Shown here piece after piece: positions 1-13,605 of a DNA stretch of 64,000 bases. Made by a program: the position numbers and the translations under genes. Source of the DNA: Piper betle (taxonomy: Eukaryota; Streptophyta; Magnoliopsida; Piperales; Piperaceae); the NCBI GenBank assembly GCA_033002965.1, contig JAURVB010014171.1, forward strand, positions 31,517 through 95,516. The letters run 5' to 3'. The notes under the pieces are model-generated. The model searched no databases, was not told the DNA's origin, and worked only from the letters and a program-made list of their open reading frames with translations. How positions within the stretch are numbered: position 1 is the stretch's first letter; the number at the start of each line of letters is the position of its first letter.

Positions 1-735
1 AAAGTGTTCACATGGAGTATATGATGTTTTCTTTCATATGAGAGTTTGCTCTCATAGCCAGCTTGTAAGAGTTATTTTATTTTCCGGACCAGTAACACTA
101 TTGACGTGTTTTTATACTATATGTAGGTAATAATCACGAGTTGGAGGAGCCAGCTTGGACGGAGGAGCAATGATGTCGTTTGCACACATGTTAGTTGATA
201 GAGTGGTTAATATTTTATTTATGATGCTATTATATTGTGAATGTCGTGAAATGCTGAGACATGATATGATGTGATTAAATGCTTAAGATATGATGATAGA
301 ACGTAATTAAGTGCTAAGAGATGATGAGATGATGTGAACACGAATAGATTCGCAATGGAAGCATGGTGGGTTGAACCCAAGTTTCAAAATGAGTTACAAC
401 ATATTAGATTTTGTATTTTGTATGAATGAAATTGTTTGATATATGGTTATATATATATATATTTTTTCATATGTATATTTGACAGGGTGGCCCTTTTAAA
501 ATTTTTATTAATTTTTATTGGGATTGTCTTGGTGTGTACTTTGATTTTCATGTTATTCATGTAGTACCATGTTAGGGTTTGTGCATTCATCCATGCATTG
601 AGAGTTGTATTTTCATCTTTAAGACGCTGAGATTGGATCCGCATGAGTTAGGTTCGGGTTAGCTGACCTAACCGGGGCCTGTGCCGTAAGATGCTGGTTC
701 AGTTTACGAGCGTGAACCTGATTTGGGGTGTTACA
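1..735 (+). repeat. Probable 3' part of a Ty3/gypsy-type LTR
   Basis: The stretch has no convincing coding frame. It ends at about 735 in GGGTGTTACA, the usual terminus of many plant Ty3/gypsy LTRs, whose inverted start would be TGTAACACCC. The preceding 80 bases are G/C-richer than the rest, as in the distal part of such LTRs. The start lies outside the window and no primer-binding site or gag follows, so this could be a solo or truncated LTR. Family assignment rests only on the terminal motif. Confidence 0.4.
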
Positions 736-1130
736 GCGGCAGTCTCGCCGGATTCTTATCCGACGACGCCAAGTTCTGGTGGTCGGCGGCCATGGTGGTC
801 TGAATCAACGACATTTGGTTCCTTGCCAAGTTTTGCCTTAATGGATGCGGCACCCTGCTATGAAACTCATCACCCCCACCCCCACCGCCCAAATGATAAG
901 TAGCGTTGCCATGGATCTTGTTTTGTTGGTTACTGGTGTTGGCGATCGCAACGGAGTGGATCAACAACATGGTCCCCACTGGCTTGGTTGCGATGGCATA
1001 CCTATTACTTATAGGGGGTGGCTCGGCAGAACAGAGGAGGTGGGGGGTGATCGCTCGGTATGGGAAGAAACAGTGGAGAAGGTCGGGGGAGAAGGAAATG
1101 GGTTTGGTGAGGGGGTAATTTCATAATAAA
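736..1130. other. GC-rich patch, unidentified
   Basis: A G/C-rich block follows the LTR-like end. Plus-strand frames show hydrophobic stretches between about 905 and 1020, but every frame is broken by stops or lacks a recognisable family motif. It may be the GC core of one of the composite repeats described nearby, or a decayed exon. No function is assigned. Confidence 0.3.
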
Positions 1131-1150
1131 AACTTGACTCGGTCTCGACT

Positions 1151-1711
1151 CGAGTTAATATTATGAAATGCATCCCGAAAAATATAAAAAATTACAATAA
1201 AATATCATAAAATAAAATAATTGAGTTCTAATAGATTATTTTATTTTATGGTATTTTATTCTATTTTTAAAATATTTTTTGAAATGTATTTCATAATATT
1301 GACTCGAATCAAGAAGGAAATGGGTAAGGGTAGTTTCATAATAAAAATTTGACCTGGTCCCAACATGAATTAATATTACGAAATACATATAAAAAATATC
1401 AAAAAATACAGTAAAATATCATAAAATAAAATAATCGAGTTCTAATTGATTATTTTATTTTATAGTATTTTACTATTTTTTATATTTTTTGAGATGTATT
1501 TCGTAATATTAACTATAGTCAGGAAAGGAAATTAATAGGGGTAATTTAGTAATTAAAGCTTGACTCGGTCCCGACTAGAGTCAATATTACAAAATAGATC
1601 ACAAAAAATATTTAAAAATACAAGAAAATACTATAAAAATAAAATAATTGACTTCTAATAGATTACTTTATTTTATGATATTTCACTTTATTTTTTTCAT
1701 ATTTTTCGAGA
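1151..1711. repeat. Tandem array of three AT-rich palindromic (foldback) units
   Basis: Three long imperfect palindromes lie at about 1151-1307, 1364-1514 and 1573-1711, a period near 210 bases. Each has a left arm with an AATATTA(C/T)GAAAT-like outer motif and an ATAAAATAAAATAAT inner motif, a loop of about 10 bases around TTCTAAT, and the mirrored right arm. The spacers share a motif like GGAAATGGGTAAGGGTAGTTT and a GACTCG-type sequence. This looks like a MITE-like foldback amplified in tandem. No transposase is encoded. Confidence 0.75.
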
Positions 1712-1730
1712 TGTCTTCGAAAGGTCAAAT

Positions 1731-2750
1731 GATTGCTAAATGACAATAAATTTTTGTCTATTTATATTATTTTTAATATTATATCTATGTCACTTAGAAC
1801 ACAACCATAATATATCATACTTTTTTAATCTATTTACATAATTACAACCTCTCAAATGTTAATCAAATATTAATTAAGTTGGATCTGGATGGATTCAATT
1901 CACTATCCCTCAAGCATTTCGTGAGTGCTCTACCAATTTTGAGCTAAACATCCGCAACAATTTCATTCCTTGAAAAACATAAGCCCGTGACAAGCTTTGA
2001 TGTCAAATATACAACACATTCAAAATTGAAAATGCAGGGTCAAGCTTACCAAATTTGAAACATAAGCTGGTGCTCTTTCTTCACAATGCCAGCCTGCCAA
2101 AATGTAGTCAAGCTTGCAGTCTGGAAGGGTTCCTCAGTTGCTGAATAACCTTGCCAAAGATGTAGTCACCTTGCAGCTCTGTCCTTGGTCATGTTGCAGC
2201 TGATTCATTTGGTCACCTTCCAGCTCTTCAGAATGGAGAAACAGATTCAATGGGGGTTCCTCACTAGCTGAATAACCTTGCCAAAGATGTAGTCACCTTG
2301 CAGCTCTTTCTTTGCTCACGTTGCAATCAATCAAGAACAAATTGACCAACCAATTGCTTTCAGACGAACGGTATTTTTACGTAATGCAGTACCAATCAAT
2401 AACAAATTGACCTACCAAAAGCTTTCAAAAGAAGGAAGCCTCTAAGCTAAACAAATCAACATTTTTTGCTTGAGCTACAACAATAAAGCAGCTAACTTTC
2501 AACAAAGAGAGTGAATACACAACTACAACACATAATAACATTTCAATTCCATCACTACATGAAGCCATAAATAATCGATCCACGTCAAAATTCTCAGTGC
2601 AGGGATCACATAATTACATCGCAGATCAACAAATTCCAGTGCGGGGATCTAATGAATCAGATCTATCAAATCAAGATCAACAGCACAGCCATACAAGAGT
2701 TGAAAGAAAAAGGAAAAAAACCCTATGACATATATAGATTAAGGGGACAA
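1731..2750. other. AT-rich non-coding stretch with a short direct repeat
   Basis: No gene is visible. A segment of about 50 bases containing GCTGAATAACCTTGCC and AGATGTAGTCACCTTGCAGC occurs twice, near 2140 and 2266, about 126 bases apart, with degraded similarity around it. The rest appears unique and AT-rich. Confidence 0.5.
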
Positions 2751-2758
2751 AGATGAAC

Positions 2759-3050
2759 CTCGGCAAACCAGACCGCGAAGGCGCTGCTAGATAAGATGCC
2801 AGCGAAGATCACGAGCATCGTCGCCGGATGAGGTCGGTGGAGCCACAATCAGCAATGCTGGTGGGTAAGGGATGCAGACCATGTTGAGGTGGCAGGGTAG
2901 CGGGCCACGGCTCTAGCTCGAAACCTGGATGCCGCCTTGCCGGTTGGGGGAGAACTTGACTCGCTGACCGCCTTGCCGGTTGGGGGAGAACTTGACTCGC
3001 TCGATGGGGCAAACACAGTTAGTGAAGATTTTTGAAACGAAGGCAATTTT
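2759..3050 (-). other. GC-rich core with a possible short hydrophobic first exon
   Basis: On the minus strand an ATG at 2818 opens a 20-codon run, MLVIFAGILSSSAFAVWFAE, ending at a GAG|GT splice-donor-like site at 2759. This resembles a signal or anchor segment, but no following exon was found, and the block sits inside a repeat field with a GC core like its neighbours. A 40-base direct duplication (TTGCCGGTTGGGGGAGAAC twice) lies at 2935-3000. A chance frame in repeat DNA is as likely as a gene remnant. Confidence 0.25.
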
Positions 3051-3076
3051 GTATTAAAAACTTCACTCTGCTCTTA

Positions 3077-3419
3077 AGTCCAGTCAATATTAAGAAATAT
3101 ATTCCCAAAAAAATAAAAAATAAAGTAAAATATCATAAAATAAAATAATCATTTAGATCTTGATTATTTTATTTTAGAGTATTTAACTGTATTTTTTAAT
3201 ATTTTTTAAGATATATTTTTATGTTTTTTACAAAACTACCCTTGCCCATTTCCTTTCTCACTCGAGTCAATATTATAAAATATACTAAAAAATTTGAATA
3301 AAATAGAGTTAAATTCCATAAAATAAAATAATCCATTCGAAATCGATTATTTTATTTTATAATATTTTACTATATTTTTAATATTTCTTGGGATCTATTT
3401 CGTAATATTGAGTCAAGTC
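3077..3419. repeat. Two more AT-rich palindromes of the same family
   Basis: Foldback units at about 3077-3219 and 3261-3419 match the 1.15-1.71 kb units: outer AATATTA motifs, inner ATAAAATAAAATAAT arms and a short loop. They are followed by the recurring phrase ACAAAACTACCC(T/C)TGCCCATTTCC. Confidence 0.7.
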
Positions 3420-3480
3420 ATGAGCGAGTAAATTTTTTATTACAAAACTACCCCTGCCCATTTCCTTCCCAACTTGAGTC

Positions 3481-5470
3481 AATATTATAAAATACATTGT
3501 TCGGGCACGGGATCGTCCGCCCCTTCGAATCGTTTCCTTAGTGATTCGGGTTTAAAGGTTTGGTGGGACCGAGGCGCCCTTGCCACGCAAAGAGATAGTG
3601 CGATGGAAATAGAAAATATTACAAACACATGAAATGACATGCAGGAAATTTTTTACGTGGTTCCTTAGGGTTCAACTTGAATCCATAAGTTAGTCCACTA
3701 TGAGATTAGTACTCACAATCCACTGCCCGCAACCAATCTGCCCCTGCACGGTCGCCCGCAACCGGCCTCCCCTGCCCGGCTGGCGCCGCGCGTTTCCCAG
3801 CAGGCCCATCCAGCCCCGAGAGCGGTGACGTTGTTGGCCAGCAGGCGGCCAGCGGCAAGGTTGTCGGCAGGGGGTGGCACGCCAAAATAAAGGGAAGAAC
3901 ATGGGAGGGTATTTTGTAATAAAAACTTAACTCGATCCCGACTTAAGTTAATATTACAAAAAAAATTTTAATAAAATAATTTTGTAATGAAAATTTTATT
4001 CGATCTCGACCCGAGTTAAAATAATTTATTACGGAATTATTTTTTTAAAATATATTTTGAAATAAAAATTTATTCGATAATAAATTTCTTTTGTAATAAA
4101 AACTTGACTCGACCTTACACATTATCAAGTCAAGTTTTTATTATAAAATTATTTTATATTTTTTAAATTTATTTTATAATATTGACTCGAGTCAAATCAA
4201 ATTAAGTTTTTATTATAAAATTATTTTATTTTTTTTAATTTATTATGTAATCAGAACTTAACTTGGTCCCACGTAGGATCGATTCAAGTTTTTATTACAA
4301 AATTATTTTATTTTAAATTTTTTTTATTTTTAAAATTAATTATTTTATTTTTTTAAATTTATTTCGTAATATTAACTCGAGTCAGATTCAAGTAAAATTT
4401 TTTTTACGAAATTATTTTATTTAAATTTTTTGTAATATTAATTTAATTCAGGATCAAGTTAAGTTGTATTATGAAATTATTTTATTTTTTAATTTATTTT
4501 GTAATATTAACTCGAGTCTGATCGAGTAAAGTTTTTATTATCAAAATACCCTCCCCTCTTTCTTCACTTTGATTTGGCGTGCCACCCCTGCCGTCAACCA
4601 TGATCGTGACTCGAGTTATTATTACGAAATAAATTTTTAAAAAATAAAATAATTAATTTTAAAAATAAAATAATATTGTAATAAAAACTTGAATCGATCC
4701 TGTACGGGACGGAATCAAGTATTGATTGCAAAATAAATTTTTTAAAAAATAAAATCATTTTATAATAAAAACTTAATTCGATCTGACTCGAGTCAATATT
4801 ATGAAATAAATTTAAAAAATATAAAATATTTTTTTAATAAAAACGTGACTTGATTATGTGCAGGACTGAGTCAAGTTTTTTTACAAAATAAATTTATTAC
4901 CGAATAAATTTTTATTATAAAATAAATTTTAAAAAAAATTATTCTGTAATAAATTATTTTAACTCTTGTCGGGATCGAATAAAATTTTTATTACAAAATT
5001 ATTTCATTAATTTTTTTTTTGTAATATTAACCTAAGTCAGGATCGAGTTAAGTTTTTATTATGAATTTATTTTATTTTTTTAAATTTATTTTGTAATATT
5101 AACTCGAGCCTGATCGAGTAAAGTTTTTATTACCAAAATGCCCTCCCCTGCTTTTTCCTTTGTTTTGGCGCGCCACCCCTTGCCGGTAAACTTGCCGCCG
5201 GCCGCCCGCTGGCTAACAACGTCGCCGCCTCAGGGCTGGATGGGCTTGGTTGGGGGTGGGACGGGCCGGGGCTGGGGCCGGCCGGGGGTTGGGCGAGCAA
5301 GGTGCCAGGGTGCCTGCGGGCAGTGGCGGGCGGGGTGCAGTGGTGCCTGCAGGCAATCGGTGGTCGGTGGCCGACAGCAGGGTGCCTGGCTTGGGGGGGC
5401 ACTGACGACGCTGGGCCGCAGGATCTGGATAGGTGGTCCAGATTGCATGCTGGTTATGATGTAATGCAAA
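3481..5470. repeat. AT-rich GACTCGAGTC-type repeat field with GC-rich cores
   Basis: Many degenerate copies of a module read as a GACTCGAGTC-like palindrome, then AATATTA(C/T)(G/A)AAAT, then TTTTTATTACAAAATTATTT runs in both orientations. GC-rich cores sit at about 3720-3900 and 5150-5450, each near a phrase such as AAAATGCCCTCCCCTGC. Translated cores are Pro/Ala/Arg-rich in several frames with no known domain, so they are treated as non-coding repeat cores. Confidence 0.6.
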
Positions 5471-8026
5471 GTAATATGCCCCTATATGTATAAACCTTTG
5501 ATTTTATATGCTTATAATAAAAAATTTATAACCAAAATGGTTACTTATGATTGCAACTCTTATGATTTAGATTTTGGTCAGGGATTTTTAAACTCCACCT
5601 GTATTAAATAACTATTCAAAACAAGAAGATTTTACGCATAAACATCAGACTCTAATACGATGTTTTGGGATCACGAAAACTTTATTCAAATACAGTTTGT
5701 AGTAAAAAAGCTCCTTGTCAATATCTAGTAAGAGGTAATTGCTAAGATAATGCCCCAATTCTTCGTAAATGGAATCCCAAGTCCTTGGATAGCTGCCTTC
5801 TAGGAAGAGTCCATGCTTTCTCTTCGTGACCTTGTCCAACCGAGAGATGCATGTATTTTATCGGTGGTTATGTTGATTGAAAGATTTGATGGGCAAGCGT
5901 GATTTGATTGACTGTGATTTAAAGGCCTCACTGTGCAAGATGTGAGGTTATCACTTGGTCTTTATGCCATAATATCTCAACTACCATCATGCTGATTAAG
6001 AAGAGAGAAACAACCTCCTCGCCAATTGCTCAAAACCTTTAAGAGATGGCATGGTAGCCTATTGAAACGTCCCCACCTCGAGGATACTTCGTATCTTCCT
6101 GACACAAACTTGGCCCCATTCTGACTACAAGGAAGGGTACATCCAACTGGCCGTGGCAGTTTGAGCCATTCAATGTAAGGGAGCTCCAGCTGTATTAAGA
6201 AATAAGAATGCATTTTGATAGGAGAAATGGGTCAAGTTGGTGTATATTGTAAGCTGGCTAACATACTTGGGTCCATCTACACTTTGATTTTTATTGAGAA
6301 ATATACAAAGGGGGAGGGTGCATGACGGGCCCAAAAAGTGGGAAAATCATCATAAAGTTTGGACTTGGAGCACACATGCGTCAATGATTTGGTGGGGGAT
6401 AAATCCTTGGAGTTCGATCTTGTCCAACTACTCGTTACTAAGAATCGAAGAAGCTCTCCCGAGTCTTGACCATACACTATCCCTTATTGTTGCCTTAATG
6501 ATAAAGTGACGTCCGTTTTCTTAGGAGATTAGAAATTCGACTTTTTTTTAGTTTGATAAATTTTATCAATTTAAAACAAATAGTAAATTGCCTCGTGTTT
6601 GCTGCAATGCATGAAGGTTTCTGCACTGCATTTTCCAAGATGAGCAGACACCTGTGAGACAAGGCCTGTAGGCAAGTGCCATAACTTTACTTTGATGGTT
6701 GTCTGGTAAACCATCTGAGGGGCTGACAAGCTGCTAGTGCATCGACAACCTTGTGATGCACAGACTGTGCTTCTTCCCAAATCAGGATTAGCAGCCAGCA
6801 AGAACAGCAATGGACAGTCCAGCGAGAACGACATTGGACTTCATGATATTCTCTGACTATGAAGTTCAAGTATGTTGCACCTACGTACTTGAATGGTTCT
6901 TCTCGTCTAGTAATTTAAATAGTAACAGTTAATCACATTGTATGAATCTTCGCTCTAATGTACATGATTGGAGTTTGGAATATACTATTTGTGATTTCTT
7001 GTATTTTTAAGCGTCAAATCTAAGCTCCATGGACATAAATAATCCTTTCTTTCTCCTCATTTCCCTTCCAACCAGTGTGTCACCAATTTTGATGAAAATT
7101 TAAATGTATTATTATAAATATATATATATATATATAAATATGGCTTTTGCTGTAGGTGATTAAAATTAGGCATTTCTCCTGGTTAAAAATTGTATGCATT
7201 ATCTCTATTAAAGAATTATTTTTTTTACTTTTGTCAAAAAAACGCTATACCTTTTAAATTTTTTCCATGTTTTAAATTTTTTCTAAAGTAATGTCCTCAC
7301 TCCTCCCAACATATAAGCATCATGTTTTTTTAATCACATTAAAAATCAATGAAATCGTGAAAAAACAAACCTTAAATGAACAACGAGTAATAAAAGAAAA
7401 TTACCAAAAAAGAACACTGTAGAAAGTCTATGTAAATACAAGAAACTGACATATTATTACATTCAGGCCCAGAAATATTATGAAGATTAAGTAACTTAAG
7501 GACTAAGTAGACCATTAACATTAAAGAAGAGGTAATATTGTGGCTGGTGGTGTTCTTATAAAGAAAAAAATGGTAGATTCAAGATCTCGGGCTTTTCACA
7601 GTTTTTCAGGCGAATATCAACCTTGAAGTGCCCGTTAATTCACCGCCCAAGTTCTGATTAAATTAATGCAATAGTTAATCATGATCACTCACACTATTTG
7701 ATGATTTGATCTTGTGCACTGATCTGCTTCTGAAGAAGTGAATTAACAACTCAGAGATTAGTAGTAGTAGTAGAACCCGAAGCCGGGCGTTGGCGGGAGC
7801 GTGGGCTCGAGTATCGGGAACAGACGACCGCCGGCGTTGGCGGGTGGTGGCTCTTGGCATTCGCGATGAATCCCAGTTCATTAGCTTATAACTCTGATTA
7901 TTAAGCACTTCATATCCACGGGATTACTTCTCTAAAGAAGTGATCCACTGCACCTCGCAAGTTTACCCGACTTTCAAATTTTTATTTCAATGGCCATATT
8001 TGTTCTCTTCTCGTTAATTAATCGGG

Positions 8027-8084
<58 letters not shown>

Positions 8085-11000
8085 GAACAAGCAACTGGGC
8101 GAGTCAAACTTTTGCCCTAAATTTTAATTTAAATGACCCTAATTAATTATTTAAAAAGAAAAACATAAAACCCTATCATGTCCAGTATTATTGCCAATGG
8201 TGGTCGTGGAGCCCCATCTGCTAAATTCGGCCCTGGGTAGTCAAATCCAATTACATGGTGGCCAAACAAGGCCGGGCACCGTCGAATTTGACCATGTAAC
8301 CATAGATTTTGCTACGCCGTAAAAAAAAACATGTCGTGACTTAAAAAAAATGATAGGTGGCGAAAAAATAGGGGTTGAAGGGTGGAAAGGTGTTTTATTT
8401 TTCTTTTTTCATTAAATATGAGTTATTTTCTGACAATCCAAGTTAAGCTAGGGTAAAAAACTTTCCATGCTCAAATTTAGATAAATTTTTTCCGATACAA
8501 ATTTTCTCTCTTTGTCTCTCTCTCCTTTTTTAAAGTTTTTCTCAGAACTAAGTTGAGTTGTGAAAAATAATCTTTTTTAAATTTATATTCTGAAATGGAA
8601 GAAAAAATAAAATTGGTCGCAGGGATTTAGATGACATTAGACACTGAGGAGGCCCTTAAGAATGCCCGCAAATGATGTGTCTGCGATTTAGGAAGTGAAA
8701 TCTATGCCCTATTGTATTTTATTGATTTTGTGCACTAATGCGTACAATCAAGGGTGTTACGAGGTGCATACTAGGCACCATGTAAATAAAATTTTCTAGG
8801 ATAAGAGTTGCTAGATATGGATATTTTAAACTCCCAGCGAGGTTCTACTTCTTTGGATTGGATTAGTCATTAGATCGACGCATCCCTACAGGATTAGATT
8901 TTCATTTGGGCCTGCACCTCTTGGCTCTTTGTAAGTTTCTTCCCTTATCTTCTTTATCTCATCCTAAACCCAATAATCCCTATCAAATTCGGGTCACATT
9001 CAGGCATACTTGAATTTGGAGGAGATGGGGTAACAAGTTTAGAATTTTTTTTAATTGGCTTTAATTTTGATCATATTCAAACCATGTCAGTTTATTTGAT
9101 CTTATGGGTAATAGGTACAATTTATTCCACGCTCAATTTATTTAGTAAGCTGTGATGCGGAGTAAATATGATGCCAATGAATTCTCAGATAATAATATTG
9201 ACTACTATTTATAATTAAGAATATTATTTTCAATGACACAATTATTATTATTATTATTACTCAAAACACCAACACTCTTAATCTTTATCTCTCTCTCTCT
9301 CTCTTTAAGAATCTTAATCTTAATCTTCATATACTTAAGGGCTGAGTACAATGTACGAGCTGATAATTAATGAAATTCTTAATTGAACATTTCATTTTAT
9401 TCTAAGGGAAATTGAGTTGCCAGTATTCGGCCTGCACGAGTGGATGATCATACCGGGGTTGCGAGTGTCATAATTAGCCCAAGAAAATGCAATTAAATAG
9501 TATTCGACTTTTGATTAATTAACTAATAAGTAGATTAATGTATTGATTGCAGCTGGAAAAAAAATTACATTTAAAGTAGAATTTACTCTTTTTTTCTGTG
9601 AATGAATATTATAGCACTATAAGCTCTAATCAGAATCGGACAGTGTCCTTTTATCACTAAACTAATGGGTTGTTGATGAATGACCTAAGCAGCATCATGA
9701 CACTCTCGTTGGATTCTTATTCAATCCTAGACATGAACTATAGATTAATCTTCTAACTTAAATCACTCAAAAGACTCACTACTCGGAGTGATTGGACCCA
9801 AAAGAGCATTTTTAAATTAAAAAATTACTAATTTCCATCTATAAATATGTAGTAAAAAGAGAAATTTACGACTGAAAGATCTAGTAATAAAAAATTCAGG
9901 AAATGACGGAAAGTAATTATTATTCACGATTAAAGAGGAATTAAATAAAATTATCACTTTCTACTTGCATGATATACCAATATGACTACTAAGTACTAAG
10001 AAGCATCTTGTATCGAAAGAACCAGTTTTAAAGATCTAACCATGTGTAGTTACCATGAAGTATTGTAAAAAAAAGGATAAAGTCATCAGGTAATTTGATA
10101 TAGTTGCCTCTAATCGTGAATTGTTTATATATTGTAACGTATTTTTATTTCAGAACTTTTTAAATTAAAAGTCACTTTAAAATTGCCCTATTTTTACGTT
10201 TCACACAGCATTGAGGTCAAGTTTAATATATTTCTTTAGACTAAAATTCTAAGACATAAAAAGCCACGTGAATTTTTTCCGTCCTTGCCAGTTTTAAAGT
10301 TATAGATTTGTCTACGTCTTGACGTGGTTATTTTTAATAAAAGGTTTTTAGGTGGTATTTTTCGGACGGCTTCTCAAAAGTTTTCCTTTCAAAATATTCT
10401 GCTAGGAAAGTAATAGCTATTATAGGCATACCTCACCTACTAAGCCCACCCAGCATTATCGCTTCTTGCAAAAAAAATTATTATCATTAATGAAAGTTAT
10501 CGTCCGTGTTACGATGTAGATGATTGAGAAAGATAATGTTGACAAGAGTATCAAATATGGCTTCCAAGTGTCGATCCTCAATGCATTCTATCAAATCATT
10601 TCTTGTACCCGTGTCTACGGTTTAAGGCTTCTGGGCCTTACGGAGCTTAAAAGGGAATTATAACGACAATGTGTTTAACTTTTTTAATGTTAAAATTAAT
10701 TTTAAAAAATAAGACTTTTCCACTGTACGATAATTACATGTTATCTTCAAAATTGACGTGAAATTAATATAAAAATTCTTCTTTTCACACATTATACCAA
10801 TTGAATTATCTTCACTTCACTATATTAGGTCCACCTCTTATAATAAAATTTTAGTATTGGCTACTCAATATATTAGATATTATGAGTCTCTCTAAACCTA
10901 AAAATTAATTTAATAAATAAAAAAATTTTATTAACCTATATACAAATCATCAATTACTTTTAAAATTAATAAATAATTAACTAAATAATAAGAAGTGATA

Positions 11001-12302
11001 ATCAACATTTGTGAATCCACTCAGAGTCTCCAATTATAAGACGCAAACTTAACACGCATGCATCATTTTCATCATATAAAGCTTAGGCATAATGCAGGTA
11101 TACTTGTTCTTTCGATCCCTTGCCCCTTCACGCTTGGTGATCAACTGTTGTGCGTATGTGACAACATGAGTTGCATGGAAGAATTCGAACAATAGATTCA
11201 ACAGCTGGTTTATAGAAGATGAGCATCAAGATGACATTGGCATTAGCTCAGGCCAACATTGGCAAGACGCAAGAAAGAGAAACAAACAAAGCTAGAGAGG
11301 AAGACACCGCAGCAAGAAGTAGAAGGCCCACGCTTCAATCCAAAAGGCGTTTCTCGTTTTAGTTAGCGTGGTTCGTTTGGAAAGCTGCTCAAGAGGAAGG
11401 ATTCCAAATGGCGTCAAAAAGGTAGAAAAAAGTGCCTCCATTAGGTTCCATACTGAACCTCATTTTCGTTAATTCCGTCGGCAAAACTTCAAAAAATGTC
11501 TGAATAAAACTCCATTTCCTTAACAGAGCTATTGCTAAATTTTGTACCCGATAAAGGTTCGTATAACGTGAAGTCTTACCACCTTCTAGTTCACTTTCTA
11601 TAATGATAATATGAAGATAATAAAACTAAAATATGGTTGTAACACTTTGATTACAAGTTGGCAAAATATCACCTTTAGTATTAAGGCAAAAGCTTTGAAA
11701 TTTTATGTATATTCAAATAAACCATAATGGCAATGAATAAAATTTAGACCCTTTGATCATAATAAGATCTTATAAAGTAGACTTTCATATACAAAAGAAA
11801 GCATGTTTATGAAGACCTTCCCTTCTAAAGGATTATTATATTATTTAAGTATTTTGGTAGAGCCACTAAATTATCATTATTACAGCTCTTACTAATTATT
11901 TTCTCCTGTTTAATTATATCAGTTATCAATATTAAAGGTAATTTATGATATAATATAATGTATTTTAAACTATGCAATAGAATGCAGACTCATTGATCAC
12001 AAATAGTAGTAGATAAGGCGTGTTAGATGCCGCTTGGCTAATTTTGGTGGATGGTCCAAAGTGGCCTACTAGCAGTCAAATTTCCGGTAATTAATCATTG
12101 TTTCTCACCTTAATGAACAAGATTAAGATTAGAATAAATATACATGTATATTGAAACTTCAACAGATTAGAAAAGATGAGTCTTTTTTCCCCACTCTAAA
12201 TATTAGTCTTTTGTTTGAGAGGTGGTGATTACTGGCGTATTGCCTCACAGTCCACGCCAAAGAGATAATTTTCCATGAAGTAGGGGAACCTAGGGGACTT
12301 CT
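5471..12302. other. Long AT-rich intergenic region
   Basis: I see no supportable gene here. Short frames near 5645-5839 and 6571-6870 (minus) have no recognisable domain. Microsatellites occur at about 8027-8085 (AT), 9240-9260 (ATT) and 9290-9305 (TC). Any control regions are not recognisable by eye. Confidence 0.5.
8027..8085. repeat. (AT)n microsatellite
   Basis: An almost uninterrupted AT dinucleotide run of nearly 60 bases with one C interruption. Such runs are prone to length change and to assembly error. Confidence 0.95.
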
Positions 12303-13605
12303 TGTTGGAGTAGATCACCTATGCGAAAGCATATGATAAGATAATTACCCATAATCAAGTAAAGAAACAAAAATATCAAGAATAAGGATACCATAAAATT
12401 AATGTGGAAAACTCCCAAACTCAAAGGTAAAAAACTATAAAGAAAAAATTCTTTACGAAGAATAATTACAAATTACAATTTACAATAAAATTCCTTCTCT
12501 CTCTCAACTCTAGAAAAAAACCTTCTATATGCTTTGGAACCCTTCCCTTATGCAAGAATAAACTTACAATGAAGAAATCCACGAAATATAATTTTTATAT
12601 GCCAAAAATAACTTCCAAATACATGTTCCGCATTGTGGCCATGTTCGCGGGTGCCCGGGCGCCCGAAAGGTGCTTGTGTGCTCAGTCCCTATTAAGAATT
12701 TTTTTATGATAGATCCCGAACGCCCGGATGCTTGAACCAGAACTCTCAGGAGTTCATGCTTCTGTGAATGAAGCCCACACCTTCTTCTCCCTACTCCAAG
12801 TTCCAGCAATCTCCACCTAGTGAGAAAGTATGCTCTATATTCTCGAACCAACATGAAAATCAGCTTCATACCTCACCGGCATGGCCACAACCCCTCATGG
12901 GTTGTCTTCTTCATCTAGCAATAAGAGATTCCAATAAAACCTAGGCAATGGCTAAACTTTTCCGAAGTCACTGACTTAGTAAACATATCAGCTACATTTT
13001 ATTAGTATGAATCTTCACCAAGCTAACTAAATCATCATTAACAATTTTTTTGAGTTTATTATACCTCGTATCAATGTGTTTAGTTATTGTATGAAACACC
13101 TAATTCTTAACAAAATAAATGATATTCTGATTATCACAATGATATTCTGATACTCTAATAAAAATATTGAGAACGATGATACTAGAAAATAAATGTGGAA
13201 ACTAAACTCGAGGATAAAAAACTACGAAGAGAAAATTCCTTACGAAGAAGAATTACAATTTATAATTTACAATAAAACTCCTTCTCCTTAGAAGAAAACC
13301 TTTTAAACACTCTTGAACCCTTCTTTTATGTAAGAATAAAGTTACAATGAAAAAATCCACAAAATATAAGTTTTATATCCCAAAATAACTTCCAAAAGAC
13401 TTGTTCCACGTCGTGGTCGTGTCGCCAATGCCCAAGTGCCCGGGTTTTCGAAACCCAACGCTCTTGTGCTTGTATCAATGTTAAGATTTTTTTACTTTAT
13501 GGACCCAAACGCCTCAGCTCCTGGAACGAGAGCGCTCGAGCATTCATGCTTATATGAATGAAGCACACACCTTCTCTTTTCTTCTTCTTGCTCCATGTTC
13601 CAACT
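12303..13605 (-). mobile_element. Truncated Ty1/copia LTR retrotransposon
   Basis: One LTR spans about 12,303-12,808, starting TGTTGG and ending CCAGCA on the plus strand. A second, 5'-truncated and diverged copy spans about 13,158-13,605. Between them, read on the minus strand, is the end of a copia RNase H domain: a CDNQNI-like start, TKHIDTRY, then VKIHTNK, ADMFTK and KFSHCLG. The reading contains stops. CTTCT precedes the element at 12,298-12,302 and follows it at 13,606-13,610, a plausible 5-bp target duplication. Almost the whole internal region is missing, so the element cannot move on its own. Confidence 0.8.

Noticed and set aside
5645..5839. Minus-strand frame with WDSIYEELGHYL
   Set aside because: Only 64 codons and no recognisable domain or splice context; may be old retroelement debris.
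6571..6869. Minus-strand frames with a signal-peptide-like start (MKSNVVLAGLSIAVLAG)
   Set aside because: The hydrophobic start runs into a stop, and the continuing frame has no family motif. It could be a decayed small secreted protein, but support is too weak.
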